Shown piece by piece: positions 56,857 to 64,000 of a DNA stretch of 64,000 bases. The first letter of the stretch is position 1; every line of letters begins with the position of its first letter. A model generated the notes under the pieces. The model saw nothing but the letters and a program-made list of their open reading frames with translations. It was not told the origin of the DNA and searched no databases. The stretch comes from Pseudomonadota bacterium (GTDB taxonomy: Bacteria > Desulfobacterota > Binatia > Binatales > Binataceae): contig JAJPIF010000002.1 of NCBI GenBank assembly GCA_021324885.1, positions 186,001 through 250,000 on the forward strand, written 5' to 3'. The position numbers were made by a program, and so were the translations under genes.

Positions 56857-57981
56857 TCAGGCTCGGGGTTCCACCAGATTGCAGGAGTAAGTTTTGATTA
56901 CCAGCCAAATCTGTTGCCCGGGCACCAGGCCCAACTCCTCAAGGGCGCTGGGTGTAACGTGGACCTCGAAATCGACTCCCACATCGACGGCCAGAATAAC
57001 CGTCACTCCTTCGCGGCGAATCGCCCGGATACGGCCGGACAGAACGTTGCGGGCGCTCAGACCGCGGGGCGGCTCTGCCGCTATCATGACGTCGCCGGCG
57101 CGAATCGCGATACGCACTGCGGCCCCCGGACTGGTGCTGATGAGCGGGACCTCAAGTCGGCACTCGCTCAGCCCGAGTTGGCAAATCATGGTTCCGTGGT
57201 GCTCATGCATTTCGACCACGGTGGCATCGAACATGTTCTCGAAGCCGACGATTTGCGCGACGGTCTGGTGGCGCGGCGAAGTAAGAACCTCATGCGGCGC
57301 ACCCTGCGCAATCACTTCTCCGGCCTCGATCATCACTACCCGTTCACCCAGTGCGAAAGCCTCCTGGGGCGAATGAGTCACGAAAACGATCGGGATCGAG
57401 TGCGCCGCGTTCCATTCGCGCAGGTCTTCCAGGATTTTTGATTTGGTGGCGAGGTCCAGCGCGGTCAACGGCTCGTCAAGCAGCAGCGCGCGCGGATCGG
57501 TGACCAGCGATCGCGCCAGCGCCGTACGCTGACGCTCGCCGCCCGAGATAGCGGTTACCTTGTGCGCGGCCAAATGGGAAATGCGAAACGACTTGAGCAT
57601 CGATTTTATGCGCTGCTCGCGACGTGCCGCCGGTAGCTTCGCGATCCCGTAGCGCACGTTCTCCTCCACGGTCATGTGCGGGAACAGTGCCAGGGCTTGG
57701 AATACGTATCCAAGGCGCCGCTGTTCGACCGGCAGGTCGATGCGCGACGCCGAATCGAAAAGGACAGTCGAGCCAATCGCGACGCGGCCTGAATCGGGAC
57801 GCAGAAGGCCCGCGATACAGTTCAGCAGCGTGGTTTTTCCGCCGCCCGACGGTCCAAGCAGCATCGTGAATCCCGGGGACGCCTCCAGACGCGCCTGCAA
57901 GGTGAATCCATCAAGACGCTTGATGATGTCCACCGATAGTTTTGGATCGGTCGCGGCCGGTGTGACGTCAGGATTCCGCAT
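56857..57981 (-). CDS. modC: Molybdate ABC transporter ATPase
   Basis: ATPase of 374 residues. The ATG at 57981 (MRNPDV) overlaps the modB end by 14 bases; a longer frame to 58047 lies within modB and is unlikely. Walker A is LLGPSGGGKTT, the signature ISGGERQRTALARSL, and Walker B LLLDEPLTALD. Residues about 300-370 form a TOBE/Mop-type oxyanion-binding domain (LSGRIRAIRREGVTVILAVDVG). The low number of arginine-rich or sulfate-specific features and the modB/modA neighbours support molybdate (or tungstate) uptake. Confidence 0.9.
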   Translation of the reverse strand: MRNPDVTPAATDPKLSVDIIKRLDGFTLQARLEASPGFTMLLGPSGGGKTTLLNCIAGLLRPDSGRVAIGSTVLFDSASRIDLPVEQRRLGYVFQALALFPHMTVEENVRYGIAKLPAARREQRIKSMLKSFRISHLAAHKVTAISGGERQRTALARSLVTDPRALLLDEPLTALDLATKSKILEDLREWNAAHSIPIVFVTHSPQEAFALGERVVMIEAGEVIAQGAPHEVLTSPRHQTVAQIVGFENMFDATVVEMHEHHGTMICQLGLSECRLEVPLISTSPGAAVRIAIRAGDVMIAAEPPRGLSARNVLSGRIRAIRREGVTVILAVDVGVDFEVHVTPSALEELGLVPGQQIWLVIKTYSCNLVEPRA

Positions 57982-58684
57982 TGAGTAATCGGCGAGCATT
58001 CTGCCGCGGTAGCGGCCACACCGCCCACATTCGCCGATTGACCGCATAGGTAAGCGACAGAGTAATGAATGAAAACGCCATTAACAGCAACGCCATTTGG
58101 TTGGCTCCGCCGTAATCCAGCGCCTGCACATGATCGTAGATCGCGATCGAAACCGTTCGCGTGACGCCGGGGATATTGCCGCCGACCATCAGCACGACAC
58201 CGAATTCGCCCAGCGTATGCGCGAAGCTGAGCACCACGCCGGTGATGATGCCGCCGCGCGAAAGCGGAAGCACGATGCGGCCAAAGGTGCGCAGGCGCGA
58301 GGCGCCGAGGACCGCGGAGGCGCCCAGCAGGTCGCGATCCACCTGGGAAAAGGCCGATGCCATCGGCTGCACCGCAAAAGGCAGGCTGTAGATAACCGAA
58401 GCGATGACCAGGCTGGCGAAAGTAAACGGCAACCCATGACCGAAAAGGCGTTGATACAACCGCCCGGCCGGGCTGTCGGGTCCCATCGCGACCAGAACAT
58501 AGAAGCCCAGCACGGTAGGCGGCAGGACCAGCGGCAGCGCGACGGCCGCTTCGACCAGGAATTTCCAGCGCCAGCGGCTGAAAGCAATCCAGCAGGCCAA
58601 CGGCATTGCGACTACCAGCAGGACCGCGCAGACAACGAGGGCGAGCCTGAAGGTGAGAAAAATCGAGTTCCATTCCATAATCAT
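57968..58684 (-). CDS. modB: Molybdate ABC transporter permease
   Basis: Inner-membrane permease of 238 residues with about five to six helices. The family motifs are PLVLPPTVLGFYVL and the EAA loop GASRLRTFGRIVLPLSRGGIITG, followed by FAHTLGEFGVVLMVGGNIPGVT, characteristic of ModB. Its ATG overlaps the modA stop (ATGA) and its end overlaps modC, so the three genes are tightly coupled. Confidence 0.93.
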   Translation of the reverse strand: MIMEWNSIFLTFRLALVVCAVLLVVAMPLACWIAFSRWRWKFLVEAAVALPLVLPPTVLGFYVLVAMGPDSPAGRLYQRLFGHGLPFTFASLVIASVIYSLPFAVQPMASAFSQVDRDLLGASAVLGASRLRTFGRIVLPLSRGGIITGVVLSFAHTLGEFGVVLMVGGNIPGVTRTVSIAIYDHVQALDYGGANQMALLLMAFSFITLSLTYAVNRRMWAVWPLPRQNARRLLNAES

Positions 58685-59478
58685 TCATCCCCGACCCCGC
58701 CGCCCTTTGCCCCGGGGGCAACGAATCCGTAACGCTCCATCAACGCCCGGCCAGCCGGCTGGCGCAGGAAAGCGACAAATTGGCGAGCCACCCGCATGTT
58801 GCGCGAGGATTTAAGTATCACCGCGGCCTGGATTATCGGCGGATAGTCCTGCGCAGGAATTTCCACGAAACGCCCTTTGGCCTTCATCGGCGGCGCGAGC
58901 GCCAGCGACAGCGCGATGATCCCGGCATCGGCGCTGCCGGAAGCGACGAACTGCGCGGTTTGCGATACGTTCTCTCCCAGCACCAGCTTGCTTTTTATCT
59001 GATTGTAGATCCCCTGATGGCGCAATGCGGCCAGCGCAGCTCGTCCGTAGGGTGCATGCTGTGGATTGGCAATCGCGATCTTATGGACTTCGGGCTGCAG
59101 CAGGACCCGCAAACCGCGCCTTATGTCGAGTCTGGAGGCGGACGGCACCCAAAGCACGATTCGGCCCACCGCGTAGTCATACAAAGTGCCCGGTTCCGTC
59201 AGCCCTGCCGCCTCAAGCCGTTTCGGATACTCGGCGTCCGCCGAAAAAAACACATCATATGGCGCGCCGTTGATGATTTGGGAATAGAAGTTTCCCGAGG
59301 AACCGTAAGAGAGCTTTACCGCGTTTCCGGTTTGCTCCTGAAACCGCGCCGCGGCCTGGTCGAAGGCGAACGTCAGGTCGGCAGCGGCGGCCACCGTGAT
59401 CTGACCCGCGCATGCGCAAGGCGCAATCCATAGGCAAACCACACTCACGGCCATCAAAAGTCGCAGCTTCATTTTCAT
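58681..59478 (-). CDS. modA: Molybdate-binding periplasmic protein
   Basis: Solute-binding protein of 265 residues with a signal peptide (MKMKLRLLMAVSVVCLW, cleavage near CACAG). The mature start ITVAAAADLTFAFDQAAARFQ and GSSGNFYSQIINGAPYDVFFSADAEYP match ModA, with Ser residues likely binding oxyanion. Late RKMP-like region: AQFVASGSADAGIIALSLAL. First gene of modABC. AGGGAT precedes the ATG. Confidence 0.93.
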   Translation of the reverse strand: MKMKLRLLMAVSVVCLWIAPCACAGQITVAAAADLTFAFDQAAARFQEQTGNAVKLSYGSSGNFYSQIINGAPYDVFFSADAEYPKRLEAAGLTEPGTLYDYAVGRIVLWVPSASRLDIRRGLRVLLQPEVHKIAIANPQHAPYGRAALAALRHQGIYNQIKSKLVLGENVSQTAQFVASGSADAGIIALSLALAPPMKAKGRFVEIPAQDYPPIIQAAVILKSSRNMRVARQFVAFLRQPAGRALMERYGFVAPGAKGGGVGDE

Positions 59479-59494
59479 GGATAATCCCTATGCC

Positions 59495-59500
59495 ATTATA
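59495..59500 (-). promoter_or_regulatory. Candidate -10 element of modABC
   Basis: Perfect TATAAT on the minus strand, giving a predicted start about ten bases before the modA ATG. No convincing -35 lies 17 bases upstream, and no ModE-type palindrome was found. The arms ATAATCC (59481-59487) and GGATTAT (59516-59522) flank it and might be an operator. Confidence 0.35.
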
Positions 59501-59639
59501 GATGTTTTCTGACAAGGATTATGGCGAAAGACAGAGTTTGGAATAGATACCGTATCGCGGCACGGCGCAAGCCGCCGAGCACAACCTTTTGCGTTGTCTT
59601 ATGCGCGCGACCCATTTAATTATGAATGCGGAGGTGACC

Positions 59640-60158
59640 ATGCTCATGAAAACCAGACGCTTGATGACAACCTTGCTCGCGGTGCTTGTTCTGGTCGGAC
59701 TTTCAGCCGTGCCGTCGCGTGCTGAAAACGTGAAGGTGAAGACCGGATATCTCACCTGCCATGTGGCTTCGGGTTGGGGTTTCATAATCGGCTCTTCGCG
59801 CAAGCTGCGATGCACCTATACGACGACCGGACATCGGGTCGAGCATTACTCCGGCACCATCAACAAATTCGGCGCGGACATTGGCTATCTCCAGTCGGCG
59901 GTAATTCTGTGGACGGTACTGGCCCCGACGACATCTCTGGCTCCGGGAGCGCTGGCCGGACATTATGCGGGCGCAACGGCCAGCGTCGCCCTGGGTGTCG
60001 GCGCGGGAGCCAACGTTCTGGTCGGCGGGTTTAAGAATTCGATTGCCCTTCAGCCAATTTCAATTGAGGGGCAGAACGGATTGAACGTTGCCGCTGGAAT
60101 CGGCGAGATCAGTTTGCACTACGAGGGCCAGGGTAGCCCTGAACATATGCACAAGTGA
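59640..60158 (+). CDS. DUF992 family exported protein
   Basis: Protein of 172 residues. The ATG at 59640 follows GGAGGT; an ATG two codons later is also possible. A signal peptide (TTLLAVLVLVGLSAVPSRAE) precedes KTGYLTCHVASGWGFIIGSS, the DUF992 hallmark, and SGTINKFGADIGYLQSAVILW. The C-terminal half is Gly/Ala-rich (GHYAGATASVALGVGAGANVLVGG) and ends near IGEISLHYE. Function is unknown; predicted periplasmic. It converges with the ArsS-like gene with only three bases between stops. Confidence 0.88.
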   Translation: MLMKTRRLMTTLLAVLVLVGLSAVPSRAENVKVKTGYLTCHVASGWGFIIGSSRKLRCTYTTTGHRVEHYSGTINKFGADIGYLQSAVILWTVLAPTTSLAPGALAGHYAGATASVALGVGAGANVLVGGFKNSIALQPISIEGQNGLNVAAGIGEISLHYEGQGSPEHMHK

Positions 60159-60161
60159 CGT

Positions 60162-61157
60162 TCAAACCAGCGCACCGCCGCAGCTCGAACCCGCTCCGGC
60201 GGTGCATCCAAAACAGTGCGGCGCGGTTGAGATCGGGGCGTTCTCCAGCACGCCCAGATCGTCCACATCCCAGATGGTCAGGGGCTTGCCGCGCAGCATC
60301 AGCGGCATTGCAGCCATCTGGTTGAAGTCGCAGTCGTACAGCGCACCGTCATAGCCGGCGCTGACCAGTGAACGGCACATCAGCCCGCTGACCGCGGCCG
60401 GATTGAAATGGTTGACCAGCAGGCTCATGTACTCGGCCTCTTTGCCCCAGTTGCGCAGTTGGCGGGCAAAGCGCTGGATCGGCAGGTTGGTGATAGTGAA
60501 GAGATGGTCGAAAGTCACGCCCATCAAACCCAACTCATGGCGATAACGGGCTTCGAGTTGCGCCTGCTGCGGCGGCAGGAAGGCGCCGAGGGGATTGTAA
60601 ACCAAGTTGAGGGTCAGCGGCGGGCGGCCGTACCCGAGTGAATTGAGCCGGCGCAGCGCCGCGATGCTTTGGGCGAACACGCCCTTGCCGCGCTGCTGTT
60701 CGACGTTTTGCGCGGTATAACAAGGCAGCGAGCATACCAGCTCGACTTGCGCCTCACGATAAAACTCCGGCAGCCATTCCATCGTGGGAACCAACAGCAC
60801 CGTCAGGTTGCATCGCACAATCACGTGGCGGCCCAGCGCGCGCGCCTGCTTCACCAGGAGGGGAAAGTTGACGTTGAGTTCGGGAGCTCCGCCAGTCAGA
60901 TCGACCGTGCTGATGCAGGGACTCGTCTTCAACAGATCGATCAGCCGCGCCGCCACGGGCGGCGTCATTTGCTCGGTGCGCCTGGGGCCCGCATCGACAT
61001 GACAGTGATGGCACGCCTGGTTGCAGAGCTTGCCGACGTTGATCTGGAGAGTGCGCGGGCGTTGACGGCGCAGCGTGCCCATACCATGTTCGCGGAGCAC
61101 CCTCGCGAATCCAGGGACGGCAACCGTCTGCGTCGAATTCGCCTCGCTTCGCGGCAT
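60162..61157 (-). CDS. arsS: Radical SAM protein, arsenosugar biosynthesis ArsS-like
   Basis: Radical SAM enzyme of 331 residues. The iron-sulfur cluster motif CNQACHHC uses Cys45, Cys49 and Cys52. DLTGGAPELN is the SAM-binding GGE-like strand. The C-terminal DUF3641-type region holds two Cys clusters, MCRSLVSAGYDGALYDCDFNQM and HCFGCTAGAGSSCGG. The family is annotated as arsenosugar biosynthesis ArsS, some members being selenoproteins. ATG 61157 is chosen; TTG 61178 would add seven residues. No ArsM methyltransferase is adjacent, so arsenic chemistry is by family only. Confidence 0.82.
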   Translation of the reverse strand: MPRSEANSTQTVAVPGFARVLREHGMGTLRRQRPRTLQINVGKLCNQACHHCHVDAGPRRTEQMTPPVAARLIDLLKTSPCISTVDLTGGAPELNVNFPLLVKQARALGRHVIVRCNLTVLLVPTMEWLPEFYREAQVELVCSLPCYTAQNVEQQRGKGVFAQSIAALRRLNSLGYGRPPLTLNLVYNPLGAFLPPQQAQLEARYRHELGLMGVTFDHLFTITNLPIQRFARQLRNWGKEAEYMSLLVNHFNPAAVSGLMCRSLVSAGYDGALYDCDFNQMAAMPLMLRGKPLTIWDVDDLGVLENAPISTAPHCFGCTAGAGSSCGGALV

Positions 61158-61221
61158 GATTTTACTGGTTGGATTCAAAGTTCACCGCGGCGACTTCCGT
61201 CACGTTTTTCCTGCCGATGCG

Positions 61222-61950
61222 CTATTCGCGCCAGAGCATAACTCCGCCCAGCAGTCCCTCGATATTGCTCACCAACCGGACATTGGGAGGCAACGGAGGC
61301 CTGACATGTTTGCTGTTGCCGCCGCCGATATAGAGCCGATCGTAATTGAAAGTGCGGCTCAAAATCTCGATTGCTTCGAGCAGATGCTTGTTCCATTTCT
61401 TTGGACCTTTGCGCTTAAACGCGGCATTACCCAATTCCTCTTCGTAGGTTCTGCCTTTGCGGAACGGATGATGCCCCATCTCCAGATGGGCGAGATGGCC
61501 GTCCACGAACAGCGAGGAACCCACTCCGGTTCCCAGCGTGATGACAAGTTCGATGCCCTCACCGCTGACCGAACCCATCCCCTGCACGTCGGCGTCATTG
61601 GCGATCCGGACCGGACGCATAAGCTGTCTGCTCAAGGCTTTTTCAAAGTCGAACCTGGTCCATCCCGGACCGAGATTGAAAGCGGTAAGCAGTCTGCCGT
61701 CCTTAACCACGCCGGGAAACCCCACCGACACGCGGTCGAATTCTCCCTGCTGATGGGCCATCTGCTCGATGATGCTCATGACCTTTTTTGGCGTGGCGCG
61801 GGGCGGTGTGGGCATCCGCTCGCGCTCCGTCAACGGCTTGCCGTCCGGATCCAGTATGATGGTCTTGATGCCGGTACCGCCGATGTCGACGGCCAGGGTC
61901 CGCGGCCCGTTGGATTGCGCGTCGGATGATGGGGTTGCGTTCTTCTTCAT
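61222..61950 (-). CDS. ppgK: Polyphosphate glucokinase-like ROK kinase
   Basis: ROK-family sugar kinase of 242 residues. The ATG at 61950 is four bases after the CHAD gene stop; an upstream ATG at 62010 would overlap that gene. The phosphate-binding loop DIGGTGIK is at 22-29. SVGFPGVVKDGRLLTAFNLG, ANDADVQGMG and LGTGVGSSLFVDG fit PpgK, and LAHLEMGHHPFRKGRTYEEELG includes the sugar-contacting Glu-His. PpgK enzymes phosphorylate glucose with polyphosphate. The neighbouring CHAD gene supports polyphosphate use. Confidence 0.88.
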   Translation of the reverse strand: MKKNATPSSDAQSNGPRTLAVDIGGTGIKTIILDPDGKPLTERERMPTPPRATPKKVMSIIEQMAHQQGEFDRVSVGFPGVVKDGRLLTAFNLGPGWTRFDFEKALSRQLMRPVRIANDADVQGMGSVSGEGIELVITLGTGVGSSLFVDGHLAHLEMGHHPFRKGRTYEEELGNAAFKRKGPKKWNKHLLEAIEILSRTFNYDRLYIGGGNSKHVRPPLPPNVRLVSNIEGLLGGVMLWRE

Positions 61951-61954
61951 CGGC

Positions 61955-63145
61955 TCAGTTCTGCGCCTTTCCGTCGCCGTGGACCGGGTCTGCGCTCGCT
62001 TGTGCGCCACCGCGCGCCACCGCGTTATCTGATTCGTGCTGATTCGGCGCCATTTCCTTCCCGGACGGCGAGGTCATATGCGACGACGCACAGAAGGATT
62101 CCACCCACTGGCGGAAATGGTGGGACATATCCGATCCCTCGGCGACATGAAGCAATTGATCCATTTCGCGAGCGCCGCTCTTGAGGTCGCCCTCGACGTA
62201 CCGCAGCAATTCGATCGCGACCCGCGGCTCCTCCAGCATCACCTCGCTGTCCGCGATCGCCTGGGCGATAAACTGCCGCAATTCCTCGCGGTCATGCCAA
62301 CCTCCCAGGCGGTCCTGCAGCAGCTTGAACCATTGAATCAAACCCGCAGCTCCCGCAACGCCCAGCTCGCGCGCCAGCTCCAGGCGATAGCGCAGCCGCT
62401 TGCCCTGGATGCGCAGGGCGTGAATGTTTTCGACGCAGCGTTCGGAGTTCGCGCGCTCCAGCGCCTGGTGCCATTGCGCGGCGGCCTGGGCCACGGCCGC
62501 GCGGATGAGGTGGTCAGAACCGCCATCGCGGTGCGGTTGGGCCGGCGCCTCCAGCAACTGGCGGATTCGATGATTGAGCGTGATGCCGCCCGATTTGTAC
62601 AGCTTGCGCCGCGCGCTGTGAACGGCGCGTTCGCGTTGCGCCCGGATGCCTTTTTCGACCAGTTCCCATCCGCGCTTGCGCACGGAATTGGAGGTGCGCT
62701 GACGGTGGCGCGACACGCTCTGCAGGGCCACGTCGCAATTGCGCCAACGTCCTAAAGCGCGCCTGACACGCCGCAGCGTGCGCCTGACCGAGCGCATCCT
62801 GTTCGACTCATTCTGCGGCAGTACCGCGGCAAGGATCTGCTGTAGCCGGCGCGTACAAACCCGCAGGTCATGCACCGCGTCCGCGTCTTCTTCCGCCAGC
62901 ACCCGCGCGAACAGCTCGGTAAAGTTGCGCAACTGCTTGGTCAGCAGATGGCGCAACCGCACCCGGCTGTCGGGAACGAGATTCTCCCGATTTTCGAGCG
63001 CAGATGGAGCGTTTTGCTCAACCCTGGGGCAATCGGCGCTGTCGTTCACGGCCGTCAGAGCATAGCGCGTCGTCACCAGCCCGCCAACCCGCTTCAACCG
63101 CGTCGAGCAAGGCAATTGATTGACTGGCGGGCGCTGCCGTTTCAA
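61955..63145 (-). CDS. CHAD domain protein
   Basis: Protein of about 396 residues, almost entirely alpha-helical. Its conserved histidines lie in AVHDLRVCTRRLQQ and NIHALRIQGKRLRYRLEL, the two paired CHAD repeats that bind inorganic polyphosphate. It is rich in Arg (for example RTLRRVRRALGRWRNCD). The start is uncertain: TTG 63145 opens the frame just before the divergent sixA gene; a GTG further in is possible. The C-terminal 40 residues are polar and probably disordered. No CYTH triphosphatase domain is present. Confidence 0.88.
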   Translation of the reverse strand: MKRQRPPVNQLPCSTRLKRVGGLVTTRYALTAVNDSADCPRVEQNAPSALENRENLVPDSRVRLRHLLTKQLRNFTELFARVLAEEDADAVHDLRVCTRRLQQILAAVLPQNESNRMRSVRRTLRRVRRALGRWRNCDVALQSVSRHRQRTSNSVRKRGWELVEKGIRAQRERAVHSARRKLYKSGGITLNHRIRQLLEAPAQPHRDGGSDHLIRAAVAQAAAQWHQALERANSERCVENIHALRIQGKRLRYRLELARELGVAGAAGLIQWFKLLQDRLGGWHDREELRQFIAQAIADSEVMLEEPRVAIELLRYVEGDLKSGAREMDQLLHVAEGSDMSHHFRQWVESFCASSHMTSPSGKEMAPNQHESDNAVARGGAQASADPVHGDGKAQN

Positions 63146-63156
63146 TTTTGCAGATC

Positions 63157-63645
63157 ATGAGGCTTTACCTGGTACGTCACGGCATCGCGGAGGACCACCA
63201 TCCCATCTCCGATGCGCAGCGCGCGCTCACACCCAAGGGCAGAGCGAGGATGGCCGAACAGGCAAGGGGACTGGGCAAAATGAGGTTCCGCCCCGATATC
63301 ATCCTTACCAGCCCTCTGCGCCGGGCGCTGGAGACGGCGACAATCATTGGCGGCGAATTGGGAATCAAAGTGGAGCAGTTGCCGGAACTGGGACAGGGTC
63401 CATTCATGCCGGCGGACGTTCTGGCGGCGCTTCACCCCTACGAAGGATTGAAGGAAATCGCCTTGGTCGGCCATCAACCCGGCCTAGGCGAACTCGCGGC
63501 CTTCATGCTCACGGGTTCGGCCAGCGGATGCGACATCGAATTCAAAAAAGGGGCGGTGGCCTGCCTGGAACAGTTGTCCGGCGATATGCAGGATCGATAC
63601 GCGCTTATCTGGTCGATGCCGCCCAAGGCCCTGCGTTCGCTGTAG
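63157..63645 (+). CDS. sixA: Phosphohistidine phosphatase SixA-like
   Basis: Histidine-phosphatase-fold protein of 162 residues. Catalytic His8 lies in YLVRHGIAED. ILTSPLRRALETATI has the second-loop Arg, and EIALVGHQPGLGELA the second catalytic His. Short length and absence of the extra phosphoglycerate-mutase insert indicate SixA rather than a mutase. SixA removes phosphate from histidine phosphorelays or PTS proteins. It is read divergently from the CHAD gene, 11 bases between starts, so they share a control region. Confidence 0.88.
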   Translation: MRLYLVRHGIAEDHHPISDAQRALTPKGRARMAEQARGLGKMRFRPDIILTSPLRRALETATIIGGELGIKVEQLPELGQGPFMPADVLAALHPYEGLKEIALVGHQPGLGELAAFMLTGSASGCDIEFKKGAVACLEQLSGDMQDRYALIWSMPPKALRSL

Positions 63646-63761
63646 TCAAATGGCGCACAATCTCCGGCCTCGATTGCCCTGGCCGCCAGCGAGTCGCCGG
63701 CGATTTGACTCGTGCTCAGGATGAGGAAGAGAGGTAGAATTTTTCCGGGGATAAAAATACG

Positions 63762-64000
63762 ATGTCATTCAAGCTGACTGGCGGGTGCTTCTGCGGGCGG
63801 GTGCGCTACACGATTACCGCGCCCGCGGGTTACACGCATCATTGCCATTGCGCCAACTGCCGCCGGATCCACGGCGCCGCGTTCGTTACCTACTCGATGT
63901 TTGCGCGCAACGCGTTCACCTGGGACAGCGGCGGCGATGCGATGGGAGCGTTCAGCACGTCCGCGGGGGTATCGCGCAGATTTTGCCGCAACTGCGGAAC
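63762..64000 (+). CDS. GFA-family (glutathione-dependent formaldehyde-activating/CENP-V) protein, 3' end outside window
   Basis: First 79 residues of a zinc-binding protein, open to the window end. It starts MSFKLTGGCFCGRVRYTI; zinc ligands expected at Cys9, Cys11, Cys28, Cys30, Cys33, Cys75 and Cys78 are all present (HHCHCANCRR; FCRNCG). Family members bind zinc with this pattern. Formaldehyde chemistry has been proposed for only some, so the function is open. There is little ribosome site before the ATG. Confidence 0.88.
   Translation, partial: MSFKLTGGCFCGRVRYTITAPAGYTHHCHCANCRRIHGAAFVTYSMFARNAFTWDSGGDAMGAFSTSAGVSRRFCRNCG

Overview
The window is one gene-dense, high-GC bacterial chromosome segment. 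No tRNA, rRNA, CRISPR array, insertion sequence or phage gene was found. The ATP synthase carries two b-type subunits, one with a signal-peptide-like N-terminus. There is also a DUF1329 protein and a pair of amidohydrolases with a DxDxH start. Together these point to a Gram-negative organism related to Deltaproteobacteria, perhaps an uncultured Binatota-like lineage. This placement rests on gene content only and is tentative.

Layout. (1) 1-5978, plus: the F-type ATP synthase operon b (cut by the window edge)-b'-delta-alpha-gamma-beta-epsilon. (2) 6030-9120, minus: a Kir-type potassium channel, a perfect-stem terminator, a DUF1329 periplasmic protein and one doubtful small ORF. (3) 9677-37832, minus: a large extracellular polysaccharide locus. 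It has nine GT4 and one GT2 glycosyltransferases, two methyltransferases, a nucleotidyltransferase-fold protein, an MsbA-like exporter, a Wzm/Wzt pair, two O-antigen-polymerase/ligase-like membrane proteins, a Wzc-type tyrosine kinase and a Wza-type export lipoprotein. Many junctions overlap or use coupled stop-start codons. Two related secreted carboxypeptidase-regulatory-like proteins (9677-10291 and 38393-38902) flank the locus. (4) 39081-44884: a membrane Ser/Thr kinase with a lysine arrangement like the eukaryotic WNK kinases, two small heat-shock proteins (one with a duplicated N-terminal module), a PAS-like membrane sensor and a small secreted acidic protein. (5) 45122-48967: an SMP-30-type hydrolase and two tandem amidohydrolases. 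(6) 49048-56760, plus: a complete trp operon, trpE-G-D-CF-B-A, followed by accD. It is preceded by a classical attenuator: promoter, leader peptide with three Trp codons, antiterminator and terminator. (7) 56857-59478, minus: modABC for molybdate uptake. (8) 59640-64000: a DUF992 protein, an ArsS-like radical SAM protein, a polyphosphate-type glucokinase, a CHAD protein, SixA, and the start of a GFA-family gene.

How the parts work together. The atp and trp operons are housekeeping units with tight co-translational spacing. The polysaccharide locus appears to encode assembly, chain-length control and export of a complex heteropolysaccharide, but no flippase, initiating phosphosugar transferase or sugar-nucleotide genes were seen, so these must lie elsewhere. 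The most interesting regions are the trp attenuator, whose leader peptide is predicted to start almost at the transcript 5' end, and the WNK-like kinase.
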